Shown in pieces: positions 48,126 through 58,219 of a stretch of DNA of 64,000 nucleotides. The translations under genes and the position numbers were made by a program. The stretch lies in the NCBI GenBank assembly GCA_017429985.1, contig JAFRNW010000013.1:1-64000 (forward strand). Direction: 5' to 3'. Position 1 is the stretch's first letter, and each line of letters opens with the position of its first letter. The DNA comes from Clostridia bacterium. Its GTDB lineage: Bacteria; Bacillota; Clostridia; Christensenellales; CAG-138. The notes beneath the pieces were generated by a model. The model was not told the DNA's origin, did no database searches, and worked only from the letters and a program-made list of their open reading frames with translations.

Positions 48126-50699
48126 ATGGATTTTATCAATTCTGACACGTTGATCGCCGTGGACGGAAACAGTCTGATGCACCGTGCGTTTTATGCGCTG
48201 CCGGATATGCGCGCATCGGATGGAACGCCGACCGGCGCGATCCACGGCTTTTTCAGCATGCTTCTTCCGCTGCTGGCGCAGCGTCCCGGCTATGCCGCGG
48301 TCGCATTTGATATGCACGGGCCGACATTCCGTCACGAACAATACGCAGAATACAAGGCAGGAAGGAAGGAAACGCCTACCGAATTGCGGGCTCAGTTTCC
48401 TCTGCTCAAGGAGATTCTGCGTGAAATGCGGATCGCCGTCTGTGAGACGCCCCGCTTTGAGGCGGACGATATCATCGGAACGCTGTCTAGGAAGGGAATG
48501 GAGCACGGGATCAGAACGCTGATCGTGACAGGCGACAGGGATTCCTTTCAGCTTGTCAATGATTCGGTGCATGTCCTGTTTACAAAAAAGGGAATCACGG
48601 AAACGGACGAGTACACGCCGGGGCTGCTGATGGAACGGTTCGGACTGACTCCGGACAGGATGCGCGATCTGAAGGCGCTGATGGGGGACAGTTCCGACCA
48701 CATTCCGGGCATTCCCGGGATCGGGGAAAAAACGGCGCTTTCCCTTCTTGCAAAGTACGGTTCGCTTGACGGCGTCCTGCAGCATAAGGATGAGATCGCG
48801 GGAAAACTCGGGGAAAAAGTGAGAGACAACACTGAACTTGCGAAGCTTTCCTACTGGCTCGGGACGATCGATACGGACGCGCCGGTCGAGATGGATCTGG
48901 GAGACTGCGCGTTCGATCCGGATGCATTGTCAAACGGGCGCGCGACGCTTCTCAAGCTTGGAATGCGGGCGGTTGCGTCAAAGCTTCCGGAATCGGAACA
49001 GGCAGAAAAGGAAGAACCGGTTTCCACCGAAACGATCGAGATCACGTCAACAGACGGGCTGAAGTCGGTCGCCGAGGCGGGGAGCAGCGGTCCCGTGCTT
49101 GCGCTGTCTTTCGGAAATGAGATCTCCTTCTCATTTGAACAGAACAGGACCTACGTCGTGCGCGGGGGGAATACATTATTCGACGAGCCGATTACCGAAA
49201 CGGACGTGCTGACCGCGTTTCAGCGTTTTCTCGAAGACGGCAAGAAGAGACTGATCGTCTTTGACTACAAGAAACTGTTCCGGACCGCAGCGTCCTGCGG
49301 GATCACGCTGAATAACGCGATCCACGACATCATGATCGCGGATTATCTTCTGAATTCCATCAAACCCGCTCCGGCGTTCGACCATGTGGTGAATGACTTT
49401 TACGGAATCAGTTCCGATCTCGCAGGCTATATGCACCCCGTATTCGAGGTGCAGTCGAAGCAAATGCATGGGGAGGGAATGGATTCTCTGTATGAAAACA
49501 TCGAGCTGCCGCTCTCGCGCATCCTTGCCGCGATGGAGGAAACAGGCTTCTGCGTCGATGATCAGACGCTGAAGGAACTGGACGCGCAGTTCTCGGCCAG
49601 AATCGACGAGGTACGCGGGGGGATCTACGACAAAGCGGGGGAGGAATTCAATATCCTGTCCCCGAAGCAGCTTGGCATTATCCTGTTTGAAAAGCTGAAT
49701 CTGCCCAACGCGAAAAAAACAAAGACCGGATATTCCACGGACGCCGACACGCTGGACCGGATCCGGTCATATCATCCGATCGTTCCCCTTATCCTGGAAT
49801 ACAGAAACGTTACCAAGCTGAAGAGCACGTACATCGATGGCCTGCTGAACGCGAGGAATCCGTCCGACGGACGCGTCAGATCCAGATTCAACCAGTGCCT
49901 GACCGCGACCGGAAGGATCTCCAGTTCCGAACCCAACCTACAGAACATTCCGGTCCGTACGGAACTGGGAAGAGAGATCAGGAAGGCTTTCGTTGCGAGT
50001 GAAGGATGTGTCCTGGTAGACGCGGACTATTCACAGATCGAGCTGCGGATTCTTGCCCACCTGAGCGGTGACGCGAGGATGATCGATGCTTTCCGCCAGG
50101 GGAACGACATCCACAGGCAGACCGCCAGCGAAGTCTTCGAGGTACCGTTCGATCAGGTCACGGACGAAATGAGGCGCGCCGCAAAAGCCGTGAATTTCGG
50201 AATCGTGTACGGCATCAGCGACTTCGGCCTTTCGAACAATCTGGAGATCCCCGTAGGCAGGGCGAGGGATTACATCAGGATGTACTTTGAACGCTATCCT
50301 TCCGTCAATTCTTTCCTGCATGAGTGCGTCCGCGCTGGCAGAGAGAAGGGATATGCCGTCACGATGTACGGAAGGCGCAGGCTTCTTCCGGAACTGAAAA
50401 GCAACAATTACAACACCCGCTCCTTCGGCGAGCGCGTCGCAATGAACATGCCGATTCAGGGGAGTGCCGCGGACATCATAAAAGTCGCGATGATACGGGT
50501 CGACGAGAAACTCAGAGAGAACGGCCTGAAGTCCAAGCTGATTCTCCAGGTGCACGACGAACTGATCGTTGACGCGCTTCATGAGGAACAGGAAAAGGTG
50601 TGCGCGCTTGTCAGGGAGGCAATGGAAAATGCCGCCGTCCTTTCGGTCCCGCTGACGGTTGAAATGAAGACGGGTAACAGCTGGTATGAGACGAAGTAG
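48126..50699 (+). CDS. polA: DNA polymerase I
   Basis: PolA fills gaps in repair and removes Okazaki primers. The 857-residue protein has the 5'-3' exonuclease domain (LIAVDGNSLMHRAFYALP, EADDIIGTL, LIVTGDRDSFQL), then a middle 3'-5' exonuclease fold and the polymerase domain (YSQIELRILAHLSGDARMID, RRAAKAVNFGIVYGISDFGL, VHDELIVDA). In the middle domain the DxE of exo I is not found and the region is short, so proofreading is probably lost, as in many Gram-positive PolI. It overlaps coaE by 14 bp. Confidence 0.96.
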   Translation: MDFINSDTLIAVDGNSLMHRAFYALPDMRASDGTPTGAIHGFFSMLLPLLAQRPGYAAVAFDMHGPTFRHEQYAEYKAGRKETPTELRAQFPLLKEILREMRIAVCETPRFEADDIIGTLSRKGMEHGIRTLIVTGDRDSFQLVNDSVHVLFTKKGITETDEYTPGLLMERFGLTPDRMRDLKALMGDSSDHIPGIPGIGEKTALSLLAKYGSLDGVLQHKDEIAGKLGEKVRDNTELAKLSYWLGTIDTDAPVEMDLGDCAFDPDALSNGRATLLKLGMRAVASKLPESEQAEKEEPVSTETIEITSTDGLKSVAEAGSSGPVLALSFGNEISFSFEQNRTYVVRGGNTLFDEPITETDVLTAFQRFLEDGKKRLIVFDYKKLFRTAASCGITLNNAIHDIMIADYLLNSIKPAPAFDHVVNDFYGISSDLAGYMHPVFEVQSKQMHGEGMDSLYENIELPLSRILAAMEETGFCVDDQTLKELDAQFSARIDEVRGGIYDKAGEEFNILSPKQLGIILFEKLNLPNAKKTKTGYSTDADTLDRIRSYHPIVPLILEYRNVTKLKSTYIDGLLNARNPSDGRVRSRFNQCLTATGRISSSEPNLQNIPVRTELGREIRKAFVASEGCVLVDADYSQIELRILAHLSGDARMIDAFRQGNDIHRQTASEVFEVPFDQVTDEMRRAAKAVNFGIVYGISDFGLSNNLEIPVGRARDYIRMYFERYPSVNSFLHECVRAGREKGYAVTMYGRRRLLPELKSNNYNTRSFGERVAMNMPIQGSAADIIKVAMIRVDEKLRENGLKSKLILQVHDELIVDALHEEQEKVCALVREAMENAAVLSVPLTVEMKTGNSWYETK

Positions 50700-51309
50700 A
50701 AAGAAAAACAGTTTCGGCCTGACAGGCGGGATCGGCGCGGGAAAGACGACGGTCGCCGAAAGGCTCAGACAGCTTGGCGCAATTGTTCTGGACGCGGATG
50801 ACATCGCAAGAAGCGCGCTTGATCCCGGGACGGAATGCTATGAAAAAACGATCAGGCATTTCGGCGAGTCCATTCTGGGCCAGGACGGACGGATCAACAG
50901 ATCCGAGCTGGCGAAGATCGTCTTCTCAAGCGAAGAAGAGCGCCAGATACTGAACGGCATGATCCATCCGTACGTGCTGGACGTCATGTTCCGGTCCCGT
51001 GACGAAGCAGTCGCAAAGGATCCGGGATCCGTGGTTGTCTTTGACATTCCGCTTCTGATCGAATGCGGCGCTTACAGAAGAATGAACAAGATTATCGTCG
51101 TCGTTTCAGATGACGCGATCAGGATCCGGAGGGTCATGGAAAGAAGCAATCTGTCCGAAGAGCAGGTTCTCGCAAGAATGGAGCGCCAGATCACGCAGGA
51201 AAAGCAGATGCGGCACGCGGATTTTCTGATTGAGAACAATCTCGGGCTGAAGGAATTGTATTCGCAGACGGATTCCGTATTTGAGCAACTCAGGGAGCTG
51301 GTCCGTTGA
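50686..51309 (+). CDS. coaE: Dephospho-CoA kinase
   Basis: CoaE performs the last step of coenzyme A synthesis. The 207-residue protein has a P-loop FGLTGGIGAGKTTVAERL near residue 10. The conserved LDADDIARSALDPG follows, then RSELAKIVFSSEEERQILNG, IHPYV, VVFDIPLLIEC and a lid with RMERQIT. ATG 50686 lies inside the polA gene end. The slt-type gene start overlaps its stop. Confidence 0.95.
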   Translation: MRRSRKKNSFGLTGGIGAGKTTVAERLRQLGAIVLDADDIARSALDPGTECYEKTIRHFGESILGQDGRINRSELAKIVFSSEEERQILNGMIHPYVLDVMFRSRDEAVAKDPGSVVVFDIPLLIECGAYRRMNKIIVVVSDDAIRIRRVMERSNLSEEQVLARMERQITQEKQMRHADFLIENNLGLKELYSQTDSVFEQLRELVR

Positions 51310-51908
51310 AAAAAGCAAACGTCATCCTCATCATCGTTATCGCGGTTTTGATCGCCGCTTTCCTGACGGTCTTTATCGCGGACCGGATCTCGCTGAAAAA
51401 AGCGTATGAACGGTATCCGACGGCATATCTGAACGAGATCAGGACGGTTTCGGATGAGTTTGATCTGAATCCGTATTATGTCCTGTCCATTATCCGGTGC
51501 GAGAGCAACTTTGATCCGGAAGCGCTGAGCCGGAAAGGGGCGGCCGGACTCATGCAGATCATGCCGAATACCGGTGAATGGATCGCGCACAAACTGGGAA
51601 TGGATGATGTTTATTCGCAGGACCTGCTTTATGATCCTGTGACGAATATCCGGATGGGCTGCTGGTATCTCAGGTTTATCAGGGGAAGGGTAGGCGACGA
51701 CCCGGGAACGGTTGCGGCGGCATACAATGCGGGACACGGGACCGTACAGGGATGGCTTGCAGACCCCCAGTATTCTGAAGACGGATCCACGCTGAAGAGC
51801 ATTCCGTATCCGGAAACGGAACGGTACGTCAATCATGTGAATGAGGCGTTTGCACAGTACCAGAAACTGTATCCTGACTGCTTCGATGCGGAGTCTGTTG
51901 AAGACTGA
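51306..51908 (+). CDS. SLT-type lytic transglycosylase
   Basis: The 200-residue protein has an N-terminal membrane anchor (about 5-27) and a goose-lysozyme-like SLT domain. The catalytic Glu is in IIRCESNFDPEALS, followed by KGAAGLMQIMPNTGEW and VAAAYNAGHGTVQGW, the standard family motifs. It cleaves glycan strands with formation of 1,6-anhydro ends, outside the membrane. The start is TTG 51306, overlapping the coaE stop by 4 bp. It may serve growth or assembly of envelope machines. Confidence 0.93.
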   Translation: MKKANVILIIVIAVLIAAFLTVFIADRISLKKAYERYPTAYLNEIRTVSDEFDLNPYYVLSIIRCESNFDPEALSRKGAAGLMQIMPNTGEWIAHKLGMDDVYSQDLLYDPVTNIRMGCWYLRFIRGRVGDDPGTVAAAYNAGHGTVQGWLADPQYSEDGSTLKSIPYPETERYVNHVNEAFAQYQKLYPDCFDAESVED

Positions 51909-51927
51909 ATTTATTGCGTGTTATACT
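51898..51927 (+). promoter_or_regulatory. Probable lspA promoter
   Basis: TTGAAG (51898-51903) and TATACT (51922-51927) are 18 bp apart, overlapping the end of the transglycosylase gene. Confidence 0.45.
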
Positions 51928-51954
51928 GATTCAAATTTTTGGGAGGACGGATCA

Positions 51955-52461
51955 TTGCTGGATTTGTTCCTGTTTGTTCTGATCGTCATAGTTGACCAGA
52001 TAACGAAGTATCTTACGGAACTGTATATTCCGTTTCAATCATCCGTACCGGTGTGGAAGGATGTTCTTGAGCTGGCAAATGTTCATAACACGGGTGCTGC
52101 TTGGGGAATGTTTGCGGGCGGAAGATGGATTTTTATCATTCTGACACTGGTTGTCTGCGCATTCATCGTATACTTCCTCCGGAAGGAAAAGCGGCGGCTG
52201 AGCAAGCTTGCACGGTATGCGCTTGTTCTGATCGTCGCGGGCGCTGTCGGCAATCTGATCGACAGAACTTTCCTCGGCTATGTGCGCGATATGATCAGCG
52301 TGGTCCTGATCCACTTTCCGGTGTTCAACGTGGCAGACAGCAGCGTCACGATCGGCGCTGCGCTTCTGATCATTGATACGATCAGAAATGACGAGAATTC
52401 TTTCTTCCGGCTGCTCGGGCTGGATGAAAAAAAGAACGATGGGAAACCCGATGAAGAATGA
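51955..52461 (+). CDS. lspA: Lipoprotein signal peptidase (signal peptidase II)
   Basis: LspA removes signal peptides from prolipoproteins. The start is TTG 51955, which has GGGAGGA 8 bp upstream; the longer upstream frame lacks hydrophobic character. The 168-residue protein has four membrane spans with LELANVHNTGAAWGMF and two catalytic Asp: GAVGNLIDRTFLGYVRDMI and VFNVADSSVTIG. The spacer after IDR matches family members. It overlaps rluD. Confidence 0.95.
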   Translation: MLDLFLFVLIVIVDQITKYLTELYIPFQSSVPVWKDVLELANVHNTGAAWGMFAGGRWIFIILTLVVCAFIVYFLRKEKRRLSKLARYALVLIVAGAVGNLIDRTFLGYVRDMISVVLIHFPVFNVADSSVTIGAALLIIDTIRNDENSFFRLLGLDEKKNDGKPDEE

Positions 52462-53380
52462 GATAATAGCCGACGATTCCGAAGAGCGTATCGATCTGTT
52501 CCTTGCGGACTGTACAGGTCTCTCCAGAAACAGGATCCAGTCTCTGATCAAGGACGGTTATATTACAGCCGGGCAGAATCGGATCAAGCCGAATTACAGG
52601 ATCCGGGAGGGGGAAGTCATTGAGATCATCAATCCCGAACCGGAAGAGTACCCGGTTGCGCCGGAAAACATCCTGATCGATATCATTTACGAGGATCCGG
52701 GGCTCTGCGTTGTAAACAAACCGCAGGGAATGGTCGTGCATCCGGCCCCGGGAAATGAGTCGGGAACGCTCGTGAATGCGCTGCTGTACCATGTTCAGGA
52801 TCTTTCTTCGATCGGAGGCGTCAAGCGGCCCGGCATCGTGCACCGGATCGATAAGATGACGTCCGGTCTCCTTGTGATCGCGAAAAATGATCACGTGCAC
52901 CAGGCGCTTTCCGCTCAGTTCGCCGATCACAGCGCGGGAAGGGAATACATCGCGCTTGTGAACGGGAATCTGAAAGAGGATGCGGGGACGATCGATCTTC
53001 CAATCGGCAGGCATCCGGCGGACCGGAAGAAAATGGCAGTTACGAAAAACGGGAAAAATGCGGTCACGCACTGGACTGTTCTCGAACGGTTCGGGACGCA
53101 TACGCTTCTGCATATTACGCTGGAAACCGGTCGGACGCATCAGATCCGGGTCCATATGGCATATATCAAACACCCGGTTGCAGGGGATTCCGTTTACAGC
53201 AACGGTGAAAACAAACTCGGACTGTGCGGACAGGCGCTTCACGGTTTTGCTCTGCATTTCTTTAATCCGACGGTTGAAAAGGACATGCGCTTTGAGGTTC
53301 CGATGCCGGAATACCTAATGACTGCCCTGAAACGCCTCGGGTTCCAGGGAAACTGCGACGCGTTCATGCGGAAAGGCTGA
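52451..53380 (+). CDS. rluD: RluD/RluA family pseudouridine synthase
   Basis: RluD-type enzymes make pseudouridines in 23S rRNA. ATG 52451 (MKNEIIADDS) gives a 309-residue protein. It has an S4 RNA-binding domain (RIDLFLADCTGLSRNRIQSL), then the catalytic domain with HRIDKMTSGLLVIAKND holding the active Asp, and TLETGRTHQIRVHMAYIKHP. The gene overlaps lspA by 11 bp, a common Bacillota pairing. RluD against RluC or RluA specificity cannot be told by eye. Confidence 0.92.
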   Translation: MKNEIIADDSEERIDLFLADCTGLSRNRIQSLIKDGYITAGQNRIKPNYRIREGEVIEIINPEPEEYPVAPENILIDIIYEDPGLCVVNKPQGMVVHPAPGNESGTLVNALLYHVQDLSSIGGVKRPGIVHRIDKMTSGLLVIAKNDHVHQALSAQFADHSAGREYIALVNGNLKEDAGTIDLPIGRHPADRKKMAVTKNGKNAVTHWTVLERFGTHTLLHITLETGRTHQIRVHMAYIKHPVAGDSVYSNGENKLGLCGQALHGFALHFFNPTVEKDMRFEVPMPEYLMTALKRLGFQGNCDAFMRKG

Positions 53381-53381
53381 A

Positions 53382-55223
53382 ATGATGCGGCGGGTATTTC
53401 GGTTCTTTCCTTTCATCTGCATACTTCTGATGCTGGGATGCAGCGTCAGCAAGAATGATACCCCTGCAACGGCTACCGGTCTGCCCAGTCCGTCCCCGGA
53501 AGCGGTTGTTCTGGCTACCGGCCGCCCGTCCACGCCGGAGCCGCCTGCTCCGACACCAGAGCCGACACCTCCCCCCGAGGAGGTGCTCCGTCAGATCGAG
53601 GAGCTGGACAGGATCGATCGTGATACCGCTGTCCTCTATGCCGGTTCGGACAGATTTCTTCTGCATCAGTTCTTTCATGATCCTAAAGCCAGCGGCGCAA
53701 GTCTGGACGGACCGTTCCGGTTCGAAGACGCATTCCGGGAATCTTTTCTTGCTGAGGCGGATGCTCTCGCGGATGATCTTCATCAGCTGGACAGAGAGGT
53801 TCTGGGGTCATCCAAGACGATCGTCTACGATACGCTGGACCGTTTTCTTTCCTTAGCTTCCGAAGCATTTGACAATCCGTATATCCTTGATCCGCTGTTG
53901 GACAGCGGTTTTCTGCTTTCGCTTCCCGAAAACCTTTCCCTGTATCAGATCGAGAATGAAGAAGACATGCTGTTCCTGATTGATACGATTCAGAATCTGC
54001 CTTCCTGCGTGGACGGAGTTATTTCGGCAGAAAACGAAAGGATTTCAAAGGGTTTTCCGAGAAGCGAAACAAGGCTGGCTGCCGCACAGGACTGGTGTGA
54101 AGAGATCATCGGTGAAAAAGGCAATGCAATCGCAAAAGCGATCAAAGAGAATATCAATAAAGCGGACGGGATCAGCAGAAAGCAGAAGAAAAGCTACACC
54201 GATCAGATTCCCTCCCTGCTGAAAGAACATCTGATCCCTTCCGTCACGACACTTAGAGACAGTATCGCCGCCTGGAAAAATCAATCCCGCAGCAGTTCCG
54301 CAGGAGCAGCGGAGGACAGCAGAAAGTATTACGGGGCGTATCTTTCCTGGATCACCCAGTCTGAGATGCCTCCGGAAGAGATCGTGCGCCTGCTTGAAAC
54401 AGCAGCGGACGATCTGCTCTGGACCCTTTCCGGATCGGACACCGCGAAGGAAGCGGCGTTTCGGGGAAGCAGGATTTCAAGCAGCATCAGCACCCTGAAG
54501 CGGGTCGCAAAAGAAATGGCGGACGGTGTTCCGGAGAGCAATGTGAAACTTGTAAAGGTATCCGATAAAATCTCCGGCATCATGAGCAAACCGTATATTC
54601 TGAAACGTCCTTTTCTGGACGCAGACGAGAAGCAGTCCCTGTATTATTCGGAGGACGGGGGAAAAGAAGGGCTGTACCCGGAGATCGCGATGGTCTATTA
54701 CCCCGGCGAGGCTTTGCTTGATTCGGTCGGCCGTGCGTCGGATCAGATCGGTGTCTTTCAGAAAGTTTATGACTATCCATGTTACAGGAAGGGCTGGGCG
54801 GTTTATGCTGCCGAGCAGGCGATCGTCAGACAGAACATGTTCGATGTTTCAGATTCCCTGTATGCCTTCTCACAGGAACTGCTGTACGGGACAGTGATTC
54901 CTTCCCTAGCGGATATTCAGGTCAATTATTTCGGATATGGGAGAGACCAGCTGCAACAGTATTTCCATTCGTTATCCCTGGATCTGTCTTACGACGACGT
55001 TGCGTCTCTGTATGCTGAATCGGTTGACTGCCCCGGGAAACATCTGCCGGAGGGGTATGGATACGCGTTTTTCTGCGACACCATGAAACGGATGAGCTCC
55101 GTGCTTGGGGAGAGGTACCGGGACTCCGGTGTCCATGCCAGACTGCTGGGCCTCGGACCATGCGGATTTGATATCATCCGGGAAGTGATGGACGAATGGG
55201 CGGACGGACAGATTGCAGGATAG
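53382..55223 (+). CDS. Lipoprotein, degenerate DUF885-like
   Basis: The 613-residue protein has a signal peptide with lipobox (FICILLMLGC), then a Pro/Thr/Glu linker, then a long helical domain. Residues from about 430 resemble DUF885 peptidase-like proteins: IAMVYYPGEALLDSVGRA sits where the HE-x-x-PGHHLQ metal motif is expected, and YRKGWAVYAAEQ where EGWA-x-Y-x-E is. The His ligands are missing, so enzyme activity is doubtful. It follows rluD by 1 bp and is the last gene before the valS T-box promoter. A substrate-binding or chaperone role is possible. Confidence 0.75.
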   Translation: MMRRVFRFFPFICILLMLGCSVSKNDTPATATGLPSPSPEAVVLATGRPSTPEPPAPTPEPTPPPEEVLRQIEELDRIDRDTAVLYAGSDRFLLHQFFHDPKASGASLDGPFRFEDAFRESFLAEADALADDLHQLDREVLGSSKTIVYDTLDRFLSLASEAFDNPYILDPLLDSGFLLSLPENLSLYQIENEEDMLFLIDTIQNLPSCVDGVISAENERISKGFPRSETRLAAAQDWCEEIIGEKGNAIAKAIKENINKADGISRKQKKSYTDQIPSLLKEHLIPSVTTLRDSIAAWKNQSRSSSAGAAEDSRKYYGAYLSWITQSEMPPEEIVRLLETAADDLLWTLSGSDTAKEAAFRGSRISSSISTLKRVAKEMADGVPESNVKLVKVSDKISGIMSKPYILKRPFLDADEKQSLYYSEDGGKEGLYPEIAMVYYPGEALLDSVGRASDQIGVFQKVYDYPCYRKGWAVYAAEQAIVRQNMFDVSDSLYAFSQELLYGTVIPSLADIQVNYFGYGRDQLQQYFHSLSLDLSYDDVASLYAESVDCPGKHLPEGYGYAFFCDTMKRMSSVLGERYRDSGVHARLLGLGPCGFDIIREVMDEWADGQIAG

Positions 55224-55252
55224 TTGACAAGACCTTCCGAATTGGCTATAAA
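55224..55252 (+). promoter_or_regulatory. valS promoter
   Basis: TTGACA (55224-55229) and TATAAA (55247-55252) are 17 bp apart, right after the upstream stop codon. Confidence 0.85.
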
Positions 55253-55254
55253 TA

Positions 55255-55500
55255 GTAATAACTGCATATCGGTATTGAGAAAGAGGAGTACGCATTCCTG
55301 ACTGTGCAGAGAGCGCATCGGCCGGTGAAAGATGTGACAGTAGCATGCGGAAGGTCGCTTTTGAACCCGGAACATGAAGCCGTAGTGTTCCGCGTCTTTC
55401 CGCGTTAAGGATATTTGAGGTGAAACAGATCTGGGATCTGTTTAACAAAGGTGGTACCGCGAAGCTTACTTTCGTCCTTTGACAAAGTAGGCTTTTATTA
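55255..55500 (+). promoter_or_regulatory. T-box riboswitch (valine)
   Basis: The leader of valS contains the T-box core AAAGGTGGTACCGCG (55447-55461), which pairs with the uncharged tRNA acceptor end. A terminator/antiterminator follows (AGCTTACTTT, then AAAGTAGGCTTTT with a T-rich end). Long paired segments upstream form stem I. I could not place the specifier codon with confidence. Under valine starvation it would let valS be read. Confidence 0.9.
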
Positions 55501-55520
55501 TTTCAAGAGGTGGTTGAGTT

Positions 55521-58157
55521 ATGGCATCGCAAATGGAAAAGAATTACAACCCGGCGTCAGTGGAAACGCTCTGGTATGAGAGATGGGAGAAGAACGGATA
55601 TTTCCATTCCAAACCCAATCCCGACAAGCAACCTTATACCATCGTTATCCCGCCTCCGAATATTACGGGAAAGCTGCATATGGGCCATGCGCTGGACAAT
55701 ACGCTTCAGGACACACTGATCCGTTACAAGAGGATGTGCGGGTATGAGACCCTGTGGCTTCCCGGAACGGATCACGCTTCCATAGCAACCGAGGTGAAAA
55801 TTGTCGAACAGCTTGCAAAAGAAGGGATCCTGAAAACGGATATCGGCAGAGAGGCCTTCCTTGAGCGCGCATGGCAGTGGAGAGAGCAGTACGGCAAAAC
55901 GATCGTAAAACAGCTGAGAAAGCTGGGGTCTTCCTGCGATTGGGAGCGTGAACGCTTCACCATGGATGAAGGCTGCAACAGGGCCGTTACAAAGGTGTTT
56001 GTAAACCTGTACAACAAAGGGCTCATTTACAGGGGGGACCGGATCATCAACTGGTGTCCGGCATGCAAAACGGCGCTGTCAGATGCCGAGGTGGAATACG
56101 AGGAGCAGAAGAGCTTCCTCTGGCACATCCGCTACGACGCCCCGGACAAATCCTATTCGATCACCGTGGCTACGACCAGACCGGAGACGATGCTGGGCGA
56201 TACGGCGATCGCGGTCCATCCCGATGACGAGCGGTATAAGAGCCTGATCGGCAAAACGGTCGTGATTCCTGCGGTAGACAGGGAGATCCCGATCGTCGCA
56301 GACTCCTACTGCGAGATGGAATTCGGTACCGGTGCCGTCAAGATCACGCCCGGGCATGACCCGAACGACTTTGAAGTCGGTATCCGGTGCAACCTTCCCG
56401 TGATGAACGTGTTTACCGCGGACGGCCATATCAATGAACTGGGCGGCAGATACTGCGGTATGGACCGGTTTGAATGCCGGAAGGCGATCGTGGACGATCT
56501 GGAAAGGATCGGCGCGCTGGTCAGAACGGAACCGTACGCACATAATGTCGGAACCTGCTACAGGTGCCACACGACAATCGAATCCATCGTCTCGAAGCAG
56601 TGGTTCGTCAGCATGAAACCGCTCAGCGTGCCGGCAATCGATGCCGTCCGCAGCGGAGACATCAAATTCGTTCCGGAACGTTTCGACAAAACCTACTTCA
56701 ACTGGATGGAAAACATTCGTGACTGGTGTATCTCGCGCCAGCTCTGGTGGGGACACAGAATCCCGGCATGGTACTGCGATTCATGCGGGGAAACGATCGT
56801 CCAGGAGAAAGCCCCGCAGTGCTGCCCGAAATGCGGCGGGTCCGTTCATCAGGACGAGGATGTCCTTGATACGTGGTTCAGTTCGGGCATGTGGCCGTTC
56901 TCGACGCTGGGATATCCGGATGAAACAGAGGAACTGAAGTATTATTACCCGACATCCACGCTTGTCACGGGATACGACATCATTTTCTTCTGGGTTGCAA
57001 GGATGATCGTGTTTGGCGAAGAGGTCATGCATCAGAAGCCGTTTGATACGGTGTTTGTTCATGGAATCGTCCGTGACAGCCTGGGGAGGAAGATGTCGAA
57101 ATCCCTCGGAAACGGAATCGATCCTCTGGAAGTCATCGATAAATACGGCGCGGATTCTCTGAGGTTCTCTCTCCTGACAGGCAACTCCGCCGGAAACGAT
57201 ATGCGTTTCTACTGGGAGAAGGTGGAATCGGCAAGGAATTTCTGCAACAAGATCTACAATGCGGCGAGATTTGTCCTGATGAATCTCGGGGACGGCTGGC
57301 AGCCGAAGGAAGTCAATTCGCTTCCGCTTGATCTGTCTGACAAATGGATTCTTTACAGACTGAACGATATTGTCGGTCAGGCAACGCAGAATATGGAGAA
57401 TTTTGAGCTGGGGCTTGCCGTTCAGAAGGTCTATGATTTCATCTGGACCGAATTCTGCGACTGGTATATCGAGATGTCCAAGCAGCGTCTTTACGGGGAC
57501 GATATGCAGGCTAAGGAAACAGCGCAGAACGTTCTGGTATATGTACTGAGAAGATCCATGCAGCTTCTGCATCCTTTCATGCCGTTCATCACGGAGGAAC
57601 TGTATCAGAGACTGCCGGAACATGAAGAGACGATCATGCTTTCCGAATGGCCGAAGGAAGATGAATCCGGCAAATATGCGGAAGAGAGCACCAAACTGGA
57701 AGCAGGCATGGAAATCGTGCGCTCTGTCAGAAATCTCCGCGCAGAGATGCAGGTTCCGGTATCCCAGAAGATCTCCATGAAGATCGTCGCAAACAGTGCA
57801 AATGCCGCGACGTTTGAGTCCATCCTCCCGTTCCTGTGCAGGCTGGCCGGGGCTGCCGACGCGAAGGTCTGTGCTTCCGCGGAAGGCTTTGACAAGAACG
57901 ACGTCCATCTCGTCTGTTCTGCGGCTGAGGTATATATCCCGCTTGCTTCCCTTGTTGACATTGAGAAGGAAAAGGAGAGAGTGAACAAGGAGATCGAAAG
58001 GCTGAACGGGGAGATCGCCAGATACAACGGAAAGCTGAACAATCCGAACTTTGTGTCGAAGGCGCCTGAAAACGTCGTCGCAGAGGAGAGACGGAAGCTC
58101 TCCGTTGCGGAAGGAATGATGGAAAAACTGCTCAAAAGAAAAGAACAGCTCGGCTGA
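55521..58157 (+). CDS. valS: Valyl-tRNA synthetase
   Basis: ValRS charges tRNA-Val. The 878-residue protein has the HIGH motif as KLHMGHALDNTLQD and the KMSKS loop as GRKMSKSLGNGIDP. The editing domain carries TTRPETMLGDTAIAVHP and GTGAVKITPGHDPNDF. A zinc-ribbon-like pair (CDSCGETI, CPKCGGSV) lies in the middle, and the C-terminal coiled-coil arm (EKERVNKEIERLNGEIARYN) is typical of ValRS. It starts at ATG 55521 after a GAGGTGG site and is controlled by the T-box upstream. Confidence 0.97.
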   Translation: MASQMEKNYNPASVETLWYERWEKNGYFHSKPNPDKQPYTIVIPPPNITGKLHMGHALDNTLQDTLIRYKRMCGYETLWLPGTDHASIATEVKIVEQLAKEGILKTDIGREAFLERAWQWREQYGKTIVKQLRKLGSSCDWERERFTMDEGCNRAVTKVFVNLYNKGLIYRGDRIINWCPACKTALSDAEVEYEEQKSFLWHIRYDAPDKSYSITVATTRPETMLGDTAIAVHPDDERYKSLIGKTVVIPAVDREIPIVADSYCEMEFGTGAVKITPGHDPNDFEVGIRCNLPVMNVFTADGHINELGGRYCGMDRFECRKAIVDDLERIGALVRTEPYAHNVGTCYRCHTTIESIVSKQWFVSMKPLSVPAIDAVRSGDIKFVPERFDKTYFNWMENIRDWCISRQLWWGHRIPAWYCDSCGETIVQEKAPQCCPKCGGSVHQDEDVLDTWFSSGMWPFSTLGYPDETEELKYYYPTSTLVTGYDIIFFWVARMIVFGEEVMHQKPFDTVFVHGIVRDSLGRKMSKSLGNGIDPLEVIDKYGADSLRFSLLTGNSAGNDMRFYWEKVESARNFCNKIYNAARFVLMNLGDGWQPKEVNSLPLDLSDKWILYRLNDIVGQATQNMENFELGLAVQKVYDFIWTEFCDWYIEMSKQRLYGDDMQAKETAQNVLVYVLRRSMQLLHPFMPFITEELYQRLPEHEETIMLSEWPKEDESGKYAEESTKLEAGMEIVRSVRNLRAEMQVPVSQKISMKIVANSANAATFESILPFLCRLAGAADAKVCASAEGFDKNDVHLVCSAAEVYIPLASLVDIEKEKERVNKEIERLNGEIARYNGKLNNPNFVSKAPENVVAEERRKLSVAEGMMEKLLKRKEQLG

Positions 58158-58184
58158 TCACCGGTTTCCGGTACCATGAGAACG

Positions 58185-58219
58185 AAACGGGGCGGACAAT
58201 AACCGCCCTGTTTCTGCTT
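58185..58219 (+). terminator. valS terminator
   Basis: An 11-bp stem AAACGGGGCGG/CCGCCCTGTTT (58185-58195 and 58203-58213, one G-U) is followed by CTGCTTTT. Nothing was recognised between it and 58388. Confidence 0.75.
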
